From Gemmatimonadota bacterium (GTDB lineage Bacteria; JBHIER01; G020348925): a stretch of DNA of 64,000 nt. Shown in pieces: positions 30,008-38,183 of this stretch; positions within the stretch are counted from its first letter, which is position 1; the number at the start of each line of letters is the position of its first letter. Made by a program: the position numbers and the translations under genes. The DNA lies in assembly GCA_020348925.1 (NCBI GenBank), contig CP070758.1, positions 4,569,864-4,633,863 of the forward strand. The letters run 5' to 3'. The notes under the pieces were generated by a model. That model was not told the origin of the DNA. It made no database searches and saw only the letters and a program-made list of their open reading frames with translations.

Positions 30008-30032
30008 CGTTCCCAAACTCTGTTTGGGAACG
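30008..30032. repeat. Perfect 11-bp hairpin with 3-base loop
   Basis: CGTTCCCAAAC and GTTTGGGAACG flank the loop TCT. There is no T-run on either side, so terminator function is doubtful; it fits a REP or MITE-like palindrome. Confidence 0.65.
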
Positions 30033-30216
30033 AAAATGCCTAATGAAACTCCGTTTCCTTTCCAATGTCCACTCCCAGACCGTAATTTGGTTGAAGGATC
30101 TAAACTGGATTATTCATACAATCAACGCAAAAACAACGTAACCGAAATATATTTTAAAAGTTAAAACGAACACTGGTGTTGAACTTTTTCCCACGGCATC
30201 TTCAACAAATAAAGAC

Positions 30217-30304
30217 CATGTCATTCCGGGTTTATCCCGGAATCTCCTGAATTTTGAATCCATTGCACCAATCGAGGAGATTCCGGCACTCAGGCCGGAA
30301 TGAC
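30217..30304. repeat. 88-bp MITE/REP-like palindromic element
   Basis: The outer arms GTCATTCCGG (30220-30229) and CCGGAATGAC (30295-30304) are reverse complements, as are GGAATCTCCT near 30239 and AGGAGATTCC near 30277. Each arm also forms a small hairpin, so the whole is a cruciform-like paired element. This TCATTCCGG-type repeat is common between genes in many bacteria. Confidence 0.65.
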
Positions 30305-30564
30305 AGTTCATGAATAAAGCAGGCTAAAAGGAGATTCCTCTACGATTACATGAATACATCACTTTATCTTTGTGGGCAAATCCCTTTGTATAATCGATAA
30401 AGAAACCCGCAGCCGGTTCTATCTTCATTATGAACGACCGGTTTTCCATCAGGATCGGTTGTGGTTAAGGCTTAATATCTGTGAGTCGAAAGATAGTCAG
30501 TAACTCTTTTTCTAATTTCGTCCTCCATTTCAAGTTCTTTTCTTTTTAGATTTCCATTTGGAAA

Positions 30565-30975
30565 TCATGCTCCGTCCAGGCGAGCCTTAATCTGACGTAC
30601 AGGTTCGAAGTCGGCAATAATTTGCCACAAGGCTATTCGCCCATCCTTTACAATGGCCTTCCAGGCGGCCGGTATTTCCCAATGACCGTCAGAGACTGGC
30701 TTCCCCTTCAGAGTATACGTTCCGCTGGCCCTACCGAAAATACCGATGACGTCACCTCTTTGAATCATATCTGTAACCGATACCATATAATCGGGAAACA
30801 CATCCAGAAACTTTTGCCACTCTTCATGAATTTTTTCCTTACCTCTTAATCTTCTGCCGAGTGTATCAACAAATATGTGATCATCGGTCATGAGATCGGT
30901 AAGTTTTCCCATGTTATGTGTATTAATAGCATCGATGAAATTCAATGTAATTTCAATTTCCATTGTGTTGCTCAT
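30565..30975 (-). CDS. SnoaL/NTF2-like polyketide-cyclase-fold protein
   Basis: A 136-residue protein of the NTF2-like superfamily: an N-terminal helix with FIDAINTHNMGKLTDLMTDD, then HIFVDTLGRRLRGKEKIHE, and a beta sheet ending with GRIALWQIIADFEPVRQI. Such proteins bind small hydrophobic ligands or act as isomerases or dehydratases, but the function cannot be set from sequence. ATG 30975 is chosen because it follows the stop of the upstream AAA-ATPase relic by two bases; GTG 30990 and ATG 30963 are alternatives. No signal peptide. Confidence 0.75.
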   Translation of the reverse strand: MSNTMEIEITLNFIDAINTHNMGKLTDLMTDDHIFVDTLGRRLRGKEKIHEEWQKFLDVFPDYMVSVTDMIQRGDVIGIFGRASGTYTLKGKPVSDGHWEIPAAWKAIVKDGRIALWQIIADFEPVRQIKARLDGA

Positions 30976-30977
30976 CG

Positions 30978-31548
30978 TTAAGCTAACCACTCTTCCGGCG
31001 GTATCAATAAAAATGCTTCCGAAGGAATTCCCTGGGATCCAACCAACAATTTTCTTTTTACTGAGAATTCTCCGGCAAAGGTTTCGATGCCAGGTACGGT
31101 CGTTCTCCTTCGTCCACTTTTTACTTCCACCGCCACTAAAACATCACCCCGACGTAACACGAAATCCACTTCTTTTTTTCGACTCGACCAATAAGAGAGC
31201 TCTACTTGAGTACCTTTGAGACCATTAGCTAAAGCCGCCCCGATTGCCGACTCCACTAATCGACCCCAAAACTCGGAGTCCTCTTTTGCCTTTTCGAAGC
31301 TATGTTGAGACTGGGCCGTTAGAAGTGCAGTATTTAAAACCAAAAGTTTGGGGCTTGAGGCACGCTGGCGGATTTTCTAACCGGCGTATTTCTGCAACCC
31401 GGCCAACATTCCCGCCGACTCAAGGAGTTTCAAAAAATGGACCAGGGTCGTTCTTTCCTGTCTGTCTCGGGCCCAATACAACCCGGATGAACCGCCTCGG
31501 TTCATGTAATCGACGATGCAGTGATTTGTATATCGGTCTTTTAAACAT
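30978..31548 (-). pseudogene. Relic of a DUF4143-type AAA ATPase
   Basis: ATG 31548 opens MFKRPIYKSLHRRL and reaches the P-loop start GPRQTGK, then homology jumps to the distal part: LKLLESAGMLAGLQKYAG, an in-frame TAG, IRQRASSPKLLVLNTALL, and the nuclease-like C-domain (EVDFVLRRGDVLVAVEVKSG). Intact members are ~380-400 residues, so about half is missing between the P-loop and DUF4143, with at least one stop and frame changes. The family is often found near toxin-like or mobile regions. Clearly non-functional here. Confidence 0.8.
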
Positions 31549-31570
31549 AAGGTTACAAGAGCATTAACAA

Positions 31571-31613
31571 TTTACTCAATACAGTGAGTAAATTTACTCA
31601 ATACCCTGAGTAA
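31571..31613. promoter_or_regulatory. Tandem palindromic operator-like repeats
   Basis: Two adjacent copies of TTTACTCAATACnnTGAGTAA occupy 31571-31592 and 31593-31613. Each has inverted half-sites TTACTCA/TGAGTAA and the two follow directly. They sit 22 bases upstream of the start of the AAA-ATPase relic and between it and the HIT gene stop, where an operator would be. A repressor for the lost ATPase gene is a reasonable inference; terminator function is unlikely. Confidence 0.55.
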
Positions 31614-31672
31614 TATCAATCAAAATCTTTCTTCCTTCTCTACCCTGTAACTGCAACTGTGCAGTCACTTTT

Positions 31673-32101
31673 TTAACGCTTTAACATCGCGCGGATTTTT
31701 TCCGCGACGGAATCCAAATCCGATCTCGTTGACTCAGGGGTGCGTCCTCTCGCAAACTTGAAGCCGAAGCCATCACCCTGAACACGGGGAATGATGTGAA
31801 GATGGACATGAAATATCTCCTGCCCGGCTGCCGCACCATCGGCCAAATGATAATTGATGCCTTCGCACTTGAACTCACTTTCATGCAATGCTTGGGCAAT
31901 CAGCATGCCAATTCGAAACAGATACCCCCCTGTTTCCTCGGGAAGATCCCTCATGTAAGCCGCATGCTGTGCCGGTATAACCAGCACATGTCCTGGATTG
32001 GCGGGAAAAAGGTCCAGGAAAGCACAACTCACGTCATCCCTGTACACGATGCTCGCCTCAGCCTGACCATTGAGAATATCACAAAATACGCAATTGCTCA
32101 T
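31673..32101 (-). CDS. HIT family nucleotide-binding hydrolase
   Basis: A 142-residue histidine-triad protein. The catalytic HVHLHIIP is at residues ~98-105 and the N-terminal CVFCDIL carries the usual paired cysteines of this branch, which often bind zinc. Members hydrolyse adenosine 5'-phosphoramidate-type or dinucleoside polyphosphate substrates in the cytoplasm. AAGGAG lies 11 bases before ATG 32101. It is transcribed divergently from the eIF2B-like gene through a shared promoter region. Confidence 0.92.
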   Translation of the reverse strand: MSNCVFCDILNGQAEASIVYRDDVSCAFLDLFPANPGHVLVIPAQHAAYMRDLPEETGGYLFRIGMLIAQALHESEFKCEGINYHLADGAAAGQEIFHVHLHIIPRVQGDGFGFKFARGRTPESTRSDLDSVAEKIRAMLKR

Positions 32102-32177
32102 AGGTGCTTACTCCTTTTTCACTTCACTTCAAATTCCATAGATAGAACTGGACACGTATGGATCAGATCCGACGGAA

Positions 32178-32206
32178 AACATATGTTTTGAAATTACTAT
32201 TGACAA
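32178..32206 (-). promoter_or_regulatory. Predicted sigma70-type promoter of the HIT gene
   Basis: On the minus strand TTGTCA (32206-32201), a 17-base spacer and TATGTT (32183-32178) form a good promoter. Its -35 overlaps the -35 of the plus-strand promoter, since TTGACAA reads TTGTCAA on the other strand. Confidence 0.5.
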
Positions 32207-32229
32207 CACTCAATTTCATATCGTATCTT
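32200..32229 (+). promoter_or_regulatory. Predicted sigma70-type promoter of the eIF2B-like gene
   Basis: A perfect TTGACA (32200-32205), 18-base spacer and TATCTT (32224-32229). The expected transcript would start about 47 bases before the TTG start codon. It is back to back with the HIT promoter. Confidence 0.55.
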
Positions 32230-32282
32230 ACCCTCATGGACAGCCCATGTGATGCGATCGATTCCAATAAGGAGTTCTTGTT

Positions 32283-33182
32283 TTGAACAAACTGGAAAAG
32301 ATCGGAAATGACCATGTTTCAGGCGCAATGGATATTACGATACGTTGTGCCGAATATCTTCGAGAGCGTGCGCAACGGTTTTCGGGGGAGGAACCTGACC
32401 AATTCGTCCTCCATCTGACCACCATCGGAGATCAATTGAAGGAAGCGCAACCAGCAATGGCCCCAGTCCATCATGCAGTCCAATCCATACTTACTCCAGT
32501 AAAGAAGAGTTTCAAGGATGGACTCGATGTTCAGCACCTCAAGGAGGCTACTGATAGTGCAGCCCAAAATTTCATAGATAAAATGAAGTTATCATTAAAA
32601 CACCTTGCAGAATTTGGGTTTACACTTATAGAGAGCGGGCAAAAAATCATGACCTACAGCTCCAGTCGCGCTGTTTCTGAGATATTGAAAAAAGCGAAAA
32701 AAGAGGGGAAAACTTTTCGTGTGATTGTTCCCGAATCCCGGCCCATGTTGGAAGGACGCATATTGGCCCAGGATTTGGGGTCGAGTGGCATTCAATGTAC
32801 AATGATTATTGACGGAGCCATTTCGATATTTTTAGACGCCGCGGATATCGTGCTCGTTGGAGCGGACAGAGTGTCCGAGACCTATGCCGTTAACAAGGTC
32901 GGAACCTTTGCTCTGGCCCGCATGGCCTTTGACATGCACCTTCCTGTTTACTGCGCCTGCGAGACGAGCAAATTTCTGCATTCGGATCTGCTTCCCTTCA
33001 TCCAGAACGAGATGCCGTCTGAAGAAGTATGGGAAAAATCTCCTGAGAATGTGATCATAAAGAATCTGTATTTCGAGAAAATCCTTCTTGATTCCTTTAC
33101 CGGATTTATTACTGAAAGAGGAATACTCGGAGCAGAGAAGGTTAGAAACCTAATATCGAATAGTCCATTTTCAGAGGATTAA
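32283..33182 (+). CDS. eIF-2B alpha/beta/delta-like protein (sugar-phosphate isomerase family)
   Basis: A 299-residue member of the eIF2B/MtnA/ribose-1,5-bisphosphate isomerase superfamily. Supporting motifs are IMTYSSSRAVSEIL (~122), FRVIVPESRPMLEGRILAQ, the DxADIVLVGADRV region (~185) and NKVGTFALA. In bacteria the family isomerises phosphorylated sugars (methylthioribose-1-P or ribose-1,5-bisphosphate); which applies here is not decidable. The start is TTG 32283: AAGGAG ends 8 bases upstream and no ATG fits. It is monocistronic by context. Confidence 0.82.
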   Translation: MNKLEKIGNDHVSGAMDITIRCAEYLRERAQRFSGEEPDQFVLHLTTIGDQLKEAQPAMAPVHHAVQSILTPVKKSFKDGLDVQHLKEATDSAAQNFIDKMKLSLKHLAEFGFTLIESGQKIMTYSSSRAVSEILKKAKKEGKTFRVIVPESRPMLEGRILAQDLGSSGIQCTMIIDGAISIFLDAADIVLVGADRVSETYAVNKVGTFALARMAFDMHLPVYCACETSKFLHSDLLPFIQNEMPSEEVWEKSPENVIIKNLYFEKILLDSFTGFITERGILGAEKVRNLISNSPFSED

Positions 33183-33336
33183 GCGTGGAGATTTTCAGAG
33201 ATAATATTCAGTGCCAGATTTTGAACGATGGTATTCGATGTCCCCAAATATAACAGAAATCAAGGTTCGCATTGTCCAATACTGAAGCTGTATTGAGCAG
33301 TGTACCTCTATTCACTAATGTCTTCTCTGAACACAT

Positions 33337-34167
33337 TTAATCCTTCACACAACGTACCGAATGGCCTGCGGACTTGGGGTGACTGCTCCAACTTATACTT
33401 GGCGCAATTCGTGTAAGAACACAATATTTAACATCTGTAGGTTCCCAGCCTCCTTGAGTGATAGTCCAATATTTATCCAAGTCCGGAGATAGATTAAAAA
33501 TGCCAAAATCGGATGTCCGTTGCCCTGCACCCTGAGCCCTAAAACCTATATCGGCAAGTCTACTTCCCGCAACTGTCTCGCCGCCTAAATAACTGATGAG
33601 TATGTTCCATTCAGCTTCGGAAGGAATATGCCATCCTGTTGGTGCTAACTTCCCAGTATTGACTGCATACCAATTGTACAATCCGCCGAGAGTATCTCTA
33701 TTTGAGGAGTTATTATTGTACCAGCAATAAGCGGGAGTGACACGACTGCACCATTCCGAATTATCTGTTACGTTAGGAATTGGCTCTCCATCACTGAATT
33801 TTGTTGTTTTTAGATTCTCCGCCATCCATATCTGGTCACCGATTGTTACGACTTTGTATACATTCCCATCTATGTCAGTTACGGTTGTGCCAGAACATCC
33901 ATCACTGCCCAAAATGATGTTCACAATCTTCAGTGCGTCCAAAATGTTGATGACTCCTTCTCCATCACAACTCCCTTCAGAGCCATTGCAGTCAGCTCTC
34001 CATAAGCCTTGCTCATCCAAAATGACAATTCCCAATATATGATTGGCGATACTTAATATGTCCAATACATTGATAGAACCATCATTATTCACATCACCCT
34101 TTACACCTTCGTGTGGCTGGGCGAAAAGAGTGATGGGAAGGAAGACAAGAAGTGCGTTTGCTATCAC
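33337..34167 (-). CDS. Secreted dockerin plus FISUMP-domain protein
   Basis: A 276-residue exported protein. A hydrophobic leader (IANALLVFLPITLFAQ) is followed by two dockerin-like calcium repeats (GDVNNDGSINVLDILSIAN, ~25-46; DGEGVINILDALKIVN, ~68-83). A FISUMP domain fills ~96-275 (VTDIDGNVYKVVTIGDQIW, GGLYNWYAVNTGKLAPTGWH, SAGHSVRCVKD). The start is uncertain: GTG 34167 has no binding site, while GGAGG at 34200-34196 faces a different frame that stops after nine codons, so a small frameshift in the leader is possible. Here the dockerin is N-terminal, unlike the gene at the window start. Confidence 0.82.
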   Translation of the reverse strand: MIANALLVFLPITLFAQPHEGVKGDVNNDGSINVLDILSIANHILGIVILDEQGLWRADCNGSEGSCDGEGVINILDALKIVNIILGSDGCSGTTVTDIDGNVYKVVTIGDQIWMAENLKTTKFSDGEPIPNVTDNSEWCSRVTPAYCWYNNNSSNRDTLGGLYNWYAVNTGKLAPTGWHIPSEAEWNILISYLGGETVAGSRLADIGFRAQGAGQRTSDFGIFNLSPDLDKYWTITQGGWEPTDVKYCVLTRIAPSISWSSHPKSAGHSVRCVKD

Positions 34168-34544
34168 TTGTGCACAGGTTTTCGTAGGACCACAACCTCC
34201 AATTAATTGATTTTAATCGTATTATTAAGGTTGAACTTTGAATTGTAATGTTTCTATGATGAATTACCTGAAAAATGCAGCCAAATTATTATGTGGAAAG
34301 TGTTGTTTGCTGATACAAATCAACTTGACCGTCACAGGTGAGATTTTTACTACTCAAAAGAACTTGAGAAAATTTGAGCCTTTTTGCTCTGGACATCACT
34401 CCCCATTCAGAATGTATTTTTTAAAAAACTTGTTCAAGATTAGTTTATGACACTGTTGATTTTTGTTTCAGCTTTTCTAATTTCTTATGACCTCATAACG
34501 GTTTTCTTGAATGTACAACCACTATGCTTTTGCCGAAACAACCT
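34168..34544. other. A+T-rich gap, no gene seen
   Basis: This interval separates two minus-strand genes. It contains only the GGAGG at 34196-34200 belonging to the dockerin gene leader and a 70-codon plus-strand ORF (34238-34450) lacking a binding site and any recognisable feature. No hairpin terminator was found. Confidence 0.4.
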
Positions 34545-35234
34545 CTACGGAAGATTGAAGGTCGCTCCGGCTAGGACTGACATTGCCTGAAGATCGTCTT
34601 TGCGGCCCTTATCCTCATCCTGGGTCTTTATCAAAGCAAACCGACCTTCAAGGAAGAATTCGAACGGCACAACGGGCGGATTCACCTTTACACCGAAGAG
34701 CCCATGGATATCGAATCTCCCGTTATCCTCGAAGAATTGAACCGTATCTTCAAAATCCTCAGGCGGCTCAGTACCTGCCGAAACATTCTCGGAAAGCTCG
34801 GTGTTCAAAAGATGCGATCCAATCCCACCACCCATATAGAATGCCACGGGCGACGCTGGGAGCGAGTAAATATTGAATTTCCCGTCGAGACTGATGTAAA
34901 GGTCACGGAAATCAATCGTATGAGTGTAATCCGGTGTGGGATCACCGGGCGGATATTTAAAAACGTAGAATTCATCCTTGCTGAAATAATCGATGTTCAA
35001 ATAGACATCGACAACGGGAAGCGTTCCAACCTTGACATGTCCACCGTACTGAATTGAGGAACCCACGTCACCGCTCTCAATGGTCTGTTCAAAGATCGTA
35101 TACCGAAAGACGTCCCCTCGATAGTTCCCCAAACCACCGTGAATACCGAAACCGAGACCTGTAATGGCCTGGCTCGAAGCTCCTGTCAGAAAGACAATAA
35201 TCACTGCGATGAAAGACGCTTTCAAGTACTGCAT
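34545..35234 (-). CDS. Putative small outer-membrane beta-barrel protein
   Basis: A 229-residue protein with a clear signal peptide (MQYLKASFIAVIIVFLTG, cleavage near SQA). The mature part alternates short amphipathic strands with turns, starting GLGFGIHGGLGNYRGD and ending in a strand with SVLAGATFNLP; several strands end in aromatic residues. That fits an 8-stranded OmpX/OmpW-like barrel, although no named family was recognised. AGGAGGG lies upstream of ATG 35234. Likely localised in the outer membrane. Confidence 0.7.
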   Translation of the reverse strand: MQYLKASFIAVIIVFLTGASSQAITGLGFGIHGGLGNYRGDVFRYTIFEQTIESGDVGSSIQYGGHVKVGTLPVVDVYLNIDYFSKDEFYVFKYPPGDPTPDYTHTIDFRDLYISLDGKFNIYSLPASPVAFYMGGGIGSHLLNTELSENVSAGTEPPEDFEDTVQFFEDNGRFDIHGLFGVKVNPPVVPFEFFLEGRFALIKTQDEDKGRKDDLQAMSVLAGATFNLP

Positions 35235-35371
35235 GGAACCCTCCTTCCGTTCATTTGAGTGTCATACAAACGACGCATAGGCTTCGACTAAATTAAATAC
35301 CCACTTTAAATTCACTGGTGTATTATATGCCGCGTTTTCTCCCAAGTCAAGAACTTTTTTGAAATAAGCGA

Positions 35372-37537
35372 TCAGGCACTCTCCAATTCGCTCAATCGTT
35401 CCACACTCAGAACGCCCTGAACCCTTTTTACTTTTTTCATGACCCGTCGCAGTTGCTGGAGATTTGCCACTTCGAGCACAAAAATGGTCGACGCACGGCT
35501 GTTGACGGTACTGGCTTTCGCACTCTGAATGTTCGTATCGGTATCAGCAATCGCCTCAGAAAGATCTCCGAGAAGCCCCTTCCTGTCCTCAGCCACAACA
35601 TTGATTCCAGTCAAAAAGGACTGGTCCTTATCAACATGCCACTGGACAGGGACCCGGCGATCCGCCTCACTCATCAATTGAAGACGATTCGGGCAATCAA
35701 TACGATGAATCGATATCCCCCGTCCTCTCGTTACATACCCGAGAATATGATCGCCCGGCAGGGGATGACAGCACTTGGCCAACCGAATCATGAGATTATC
35801 GACGCCTTCGACTTGGACCCCAGTTGGGCTGCGGCGGGCACGTTCAATCACCTTTCCGACAAGCGACTCTTTGGCCCTTTGCTCTTTCGGAGGAAGCAGT
35901 TTGTGAACGACCTGCAGGACGGAAAGATCACCAGTGCCCAGAGCTGCATACAGACTGCTCAGATCGAAAAACCCGAAATCTTGAGCCACACCTAAGAGAT
36001 CGTCCTTGGGTATCTTCTTGATGCGGTGCTTTTTCAGTTCCCGCTCCACGATCTCCTCACCCAGTTTGACACTCTGCTCGCGGAACTGAACCTTGATCCA
36101 TGCCCGAATTTTACCTCTGGCCCGCGGAGTCTGCACAAGATTGAGCCAATCCTGGTTCGGCTTCTGCGAGGGAGAGGTGATGATCTCAACGGTCACACCG
36201 CTTTGCAACGGCGTGCTCAAGGGGACGAACCTGCCGTTGACCCGTGCTCCTGAGCAGTGATAACCGACTTCACTGTGCACCGCAAAGGCAAAATCTATGG
36301 GCGTTGAGCCCCTCGGTAATCGGATAAGATCCCCCTGAGGCGTGAAGACAAAAACTTCCCTTTGAAACAAATCTATCTTCAAAGACTCGAGGAACTCCTT
36401 AGGATCAGGCGTTTCGACCTGCCAATCAACCAGTTGGCGCACCCAGCGCATGTGCTGGTCCAGCTCGTCCTCCTTCTTCTTCCCCTCTTTGTACCTCCAG
36501 TGGGCGGCGATGCCCTCTTCGGCGATACGATGCATCTCCTCGGTACGAATCTGGATTTCCACCATCTTCCCTCGAGGTCCGATAACGGTGGTGTGCAGGG
36601 ATTGATACATGTTCGACTTCGGCGTGGCAATGTAGTCGTCGAACCGGTCTTGCACCGGCGTATAGAGAGTGTGAACCACGCCCAGAGCATGATAACAGTC
36701 TTGCACGGTGGGGACGATGACCCGAATTGCCAGGAGATCTTGAATCTCTTCAAAGGGGACATTGCGCTGGGTTATCTTCAGGTGAATACTTTGGAAATGC
36801 TTGGCCCGACCGTATATCCTGGCCTTTATTTCCGGCTTTTTGAATTCTCTCGTCAACGGTTTCTCCACCTCTTGTATGTACTGTTCGCGCTCCTCGCGAG
36901 TATCACTCACCTTGGCCTCCAACTCTCCGTATGCTTCGGGATCAATATATTTCAGGCTGAGATCCTCTAACTCCCACTTGATCCGCCACATCCCGAACCG
37001 ATGGGCGAGGGGCGCGTAAACGTCCATGGTTTCCTGCGCAATTCGCCTCGCCTTCTCGGCACCGAGATGCTCCAACGTCCTCATGTTGTGAAGCCGGTCG
37101 GCAAACTTTATCAGAATGACACGTATGTCCTGAGCCATGGAGAGCAACATTTTGCGGAAATTTTCCGCCTGCTGCTCCTCTCGGCTCTGAAATTTTAACT
37201 CCCCAATCTTTGTCACACCATCAACAAGCTCGGCAATCTCTTCCCCAAACTCCTCCCGAACGTGCTCGACAGTGATCTTCGTGTCCTCAACCACATCGTG
37301 GAGGAGACCGGCGGCGATCGTAACCGAATCGAGATGGAGTCCGGCCAAAATACGGGCGACCTCAATGCAATGTTCCATATATCGGTGGCCCGATTTCCGA
37401 GATTGATCCTTGTGGGCCATCTCCGAGAAACGATAGGCGTGAGTGATGAAATCGAGATCAGCAATGCGCGAGCTCGATTTCACCTCATTCAATAAGGCAC
37501 TCAGCTCCGATCTGCACCGAATTTCAGTTTTCATCAT
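35372..37537 (-). CDS. RelA/SpoT family (p)ppGpp synthetase/hydrolase
   Basis: A 721-residue long RSH enzyme for the stringent-response alarmone. The hydrolase HD domain has H56 and the HDVVED motif with H80-D81, so hydrolysis is likely active. The synthetase domain has YHALGVVHTLY, PKSNMYQSLHT and VEIQIRTEEMH. TGS (~390-450, VFVFTPQGDLIRLPRG), a conserved-cysteine region (CCHPLPGD) and a C-terminal ACT domain (~645-720) follow. At ~296-299 the synthetase motif reads RFDD, between the RxKD of bifunctional enzymes and the ExDD of RelA. It starts 44 bp after the B12-binding subunit gene and is probably in the same operon. Confidence 0.93.
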   Translation of the reverse strand: MMKTEIRCRSELSALLNEVKSSSRIADLDFITHAYRFSEMAHKDQSRKSGHRYMEHCIEVARILAGLHLDSVTIAAGLLHDVVEDTKITVEHVREEFGEEIAELVDGVTKIGELKFQSREEQQAENFRKMLLSMAQDIRVILIKFADRLHNMRTLEHLGAEKARRIAQETMDVYAPLAHRFGMWRIKWELEDLSLKYIDPEAYGELEAKVSDTREEREQYIQEVEKPLTREFKKPEIKARIYGRAKHFQSIHLKITQRNVPFEEIQDLLAIRVIVPTVQDCYHALGVVHTLYTPVQDRFDDYIATPKSNMYQSLHTTVIGPRGKMVEIQIRTEEMHRIAEEGIAAHWRYKEGKKKEDELDQHMRWVRQLVDWQVETPDPKEFLESLKIDLFQREVFVFTPQGDLIRLPRGSTPIDFAFAVHSEVGYHCSGARVNGRFVPLSTPLQSGVTVEIITSPSQKPNQDWLNLVQTPRARGKIRAWIKVQFREQSVKLGEEIVERELKKHRIKKIPKDDLLGVAQDFGFFDLSSLYAALGTGDLSVLQVVHKLLPPKEQRAKESLVGKVIERARRSPTGVQVEGVDNLMIRLAKCCHPLPGDHILGYVTRGRGISIHRIDCPNRLQLMSEADRRVPVQWHVDKDQSFLTGINVVAEDRKGLLGDLSEAIADTDTNIQSAKASTVNSRASTIFVLEVANLQQLRRVMKKVKRVQGVLSVERLSELESA

Positions 37538-37581
37538 AGCGTAGACTGTTGATGATACGAGAAAAGAATGACATCAATCTC

Positions 37582-37977
37582 TCAGTGGGCCACCGAACTT
37601 CGGATATACTCGATAATTTCAGTCGTGGGCGTACCCGGTCCGAAGAGCTTTCCGACTCCCATCCGTTCCAACGCATCCATATCTTTTTGGGGGATGATCC
37701 CCCCTCCCGTCAAGAGAACATTGTCCAGTCCCTTCTCGTTCAGCAACGACATGACCCGAGGGAAAACCGTCATATGCGCTCCGGAGAGGATACTCAGCCC
37801 TATAACATCCACGTCTTCCTGGAGGGCCGCTTCCACCACCATCTCCGGGGTTTGATGCAATCCCGTATAGATGACCTCCATGCCGGCGTCGCGCAACGCC
37901 GCTGCGATCACTTTCGCCCCGCGATCGTGTCCATCCAACCCCGGTTTGGCAACTAAAACCCTGATCTTTTGCGCCAT
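37582..37977 (-). CDS. Methylmalonyl-CoA mutase, B12-binding subunit
   Basis: A 131-residue stand-alone cobalamin-binding domain. The cobalt-ligand motif D-x-H-x-x-G is D15, H17, G20 (LDGHDRGAK), with the later SILSGAH and TGGGIIP motifs of this fold. It completes the mutase whose catalytic subunit lies upstream. Archaeal and some bacterial mutases are split this way. GGAGGGA precedes ATG 37977. It is followed within 45 bp by the RelA/SpoT gene. Confidence 0.93.
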   Translation of the reverse strand: MAQKIRVLVAKPGLDGHDRGAKVIAAALRDAGMEVIYTGLHQTPEMVVEAALQEDVDVIGLSILSGAHMTVFPRVMSLLNEKGLDNVLLTGGGIIPQKDMDALERMGVGKLFGPGTPTTEIIEYIRSSVAH

Positions 37978-38183
37978 TCTATCCCTCCTTGATACCCTAT
38001 GTTGACATTTTCACGAGGACCATTCGCAACAGACATGTCACGGTATTCAAAGACTTGTAGTGATAAGCTCAAAATGCATTCTGACATATGATGTTAACCT
38101 TACACTTTGCATTTTACATTTCCCACTGTGACCTTTCATCACCGAGCGGTATTCACATCTTGGTGTTCCGAGATGAAGCGTGC

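Larger units (their letters stand above)
29907..30564. other. Non-coding gap with three repeat types
   Basis: No supportable gene. The interval contains the 10-bp-periodic CACAGAT repeat, a perfect 11-bp hairpin and an 88-bp palindromic element, listed separately. ORFs over the palindromes have the composition expected of repeat translation. The remainder (30305-30564) shows nothing recognisable. Confidence 0.5.

Noticed and set aside
30008-30032. Rho-independent terminator
   Set aside because: The stem is strong but no T-run follows on either strand.
30114-30311. 65-codon minus-strand ORF
   Set aside because: Mostly translation of the 88-bp palindromic repeat.
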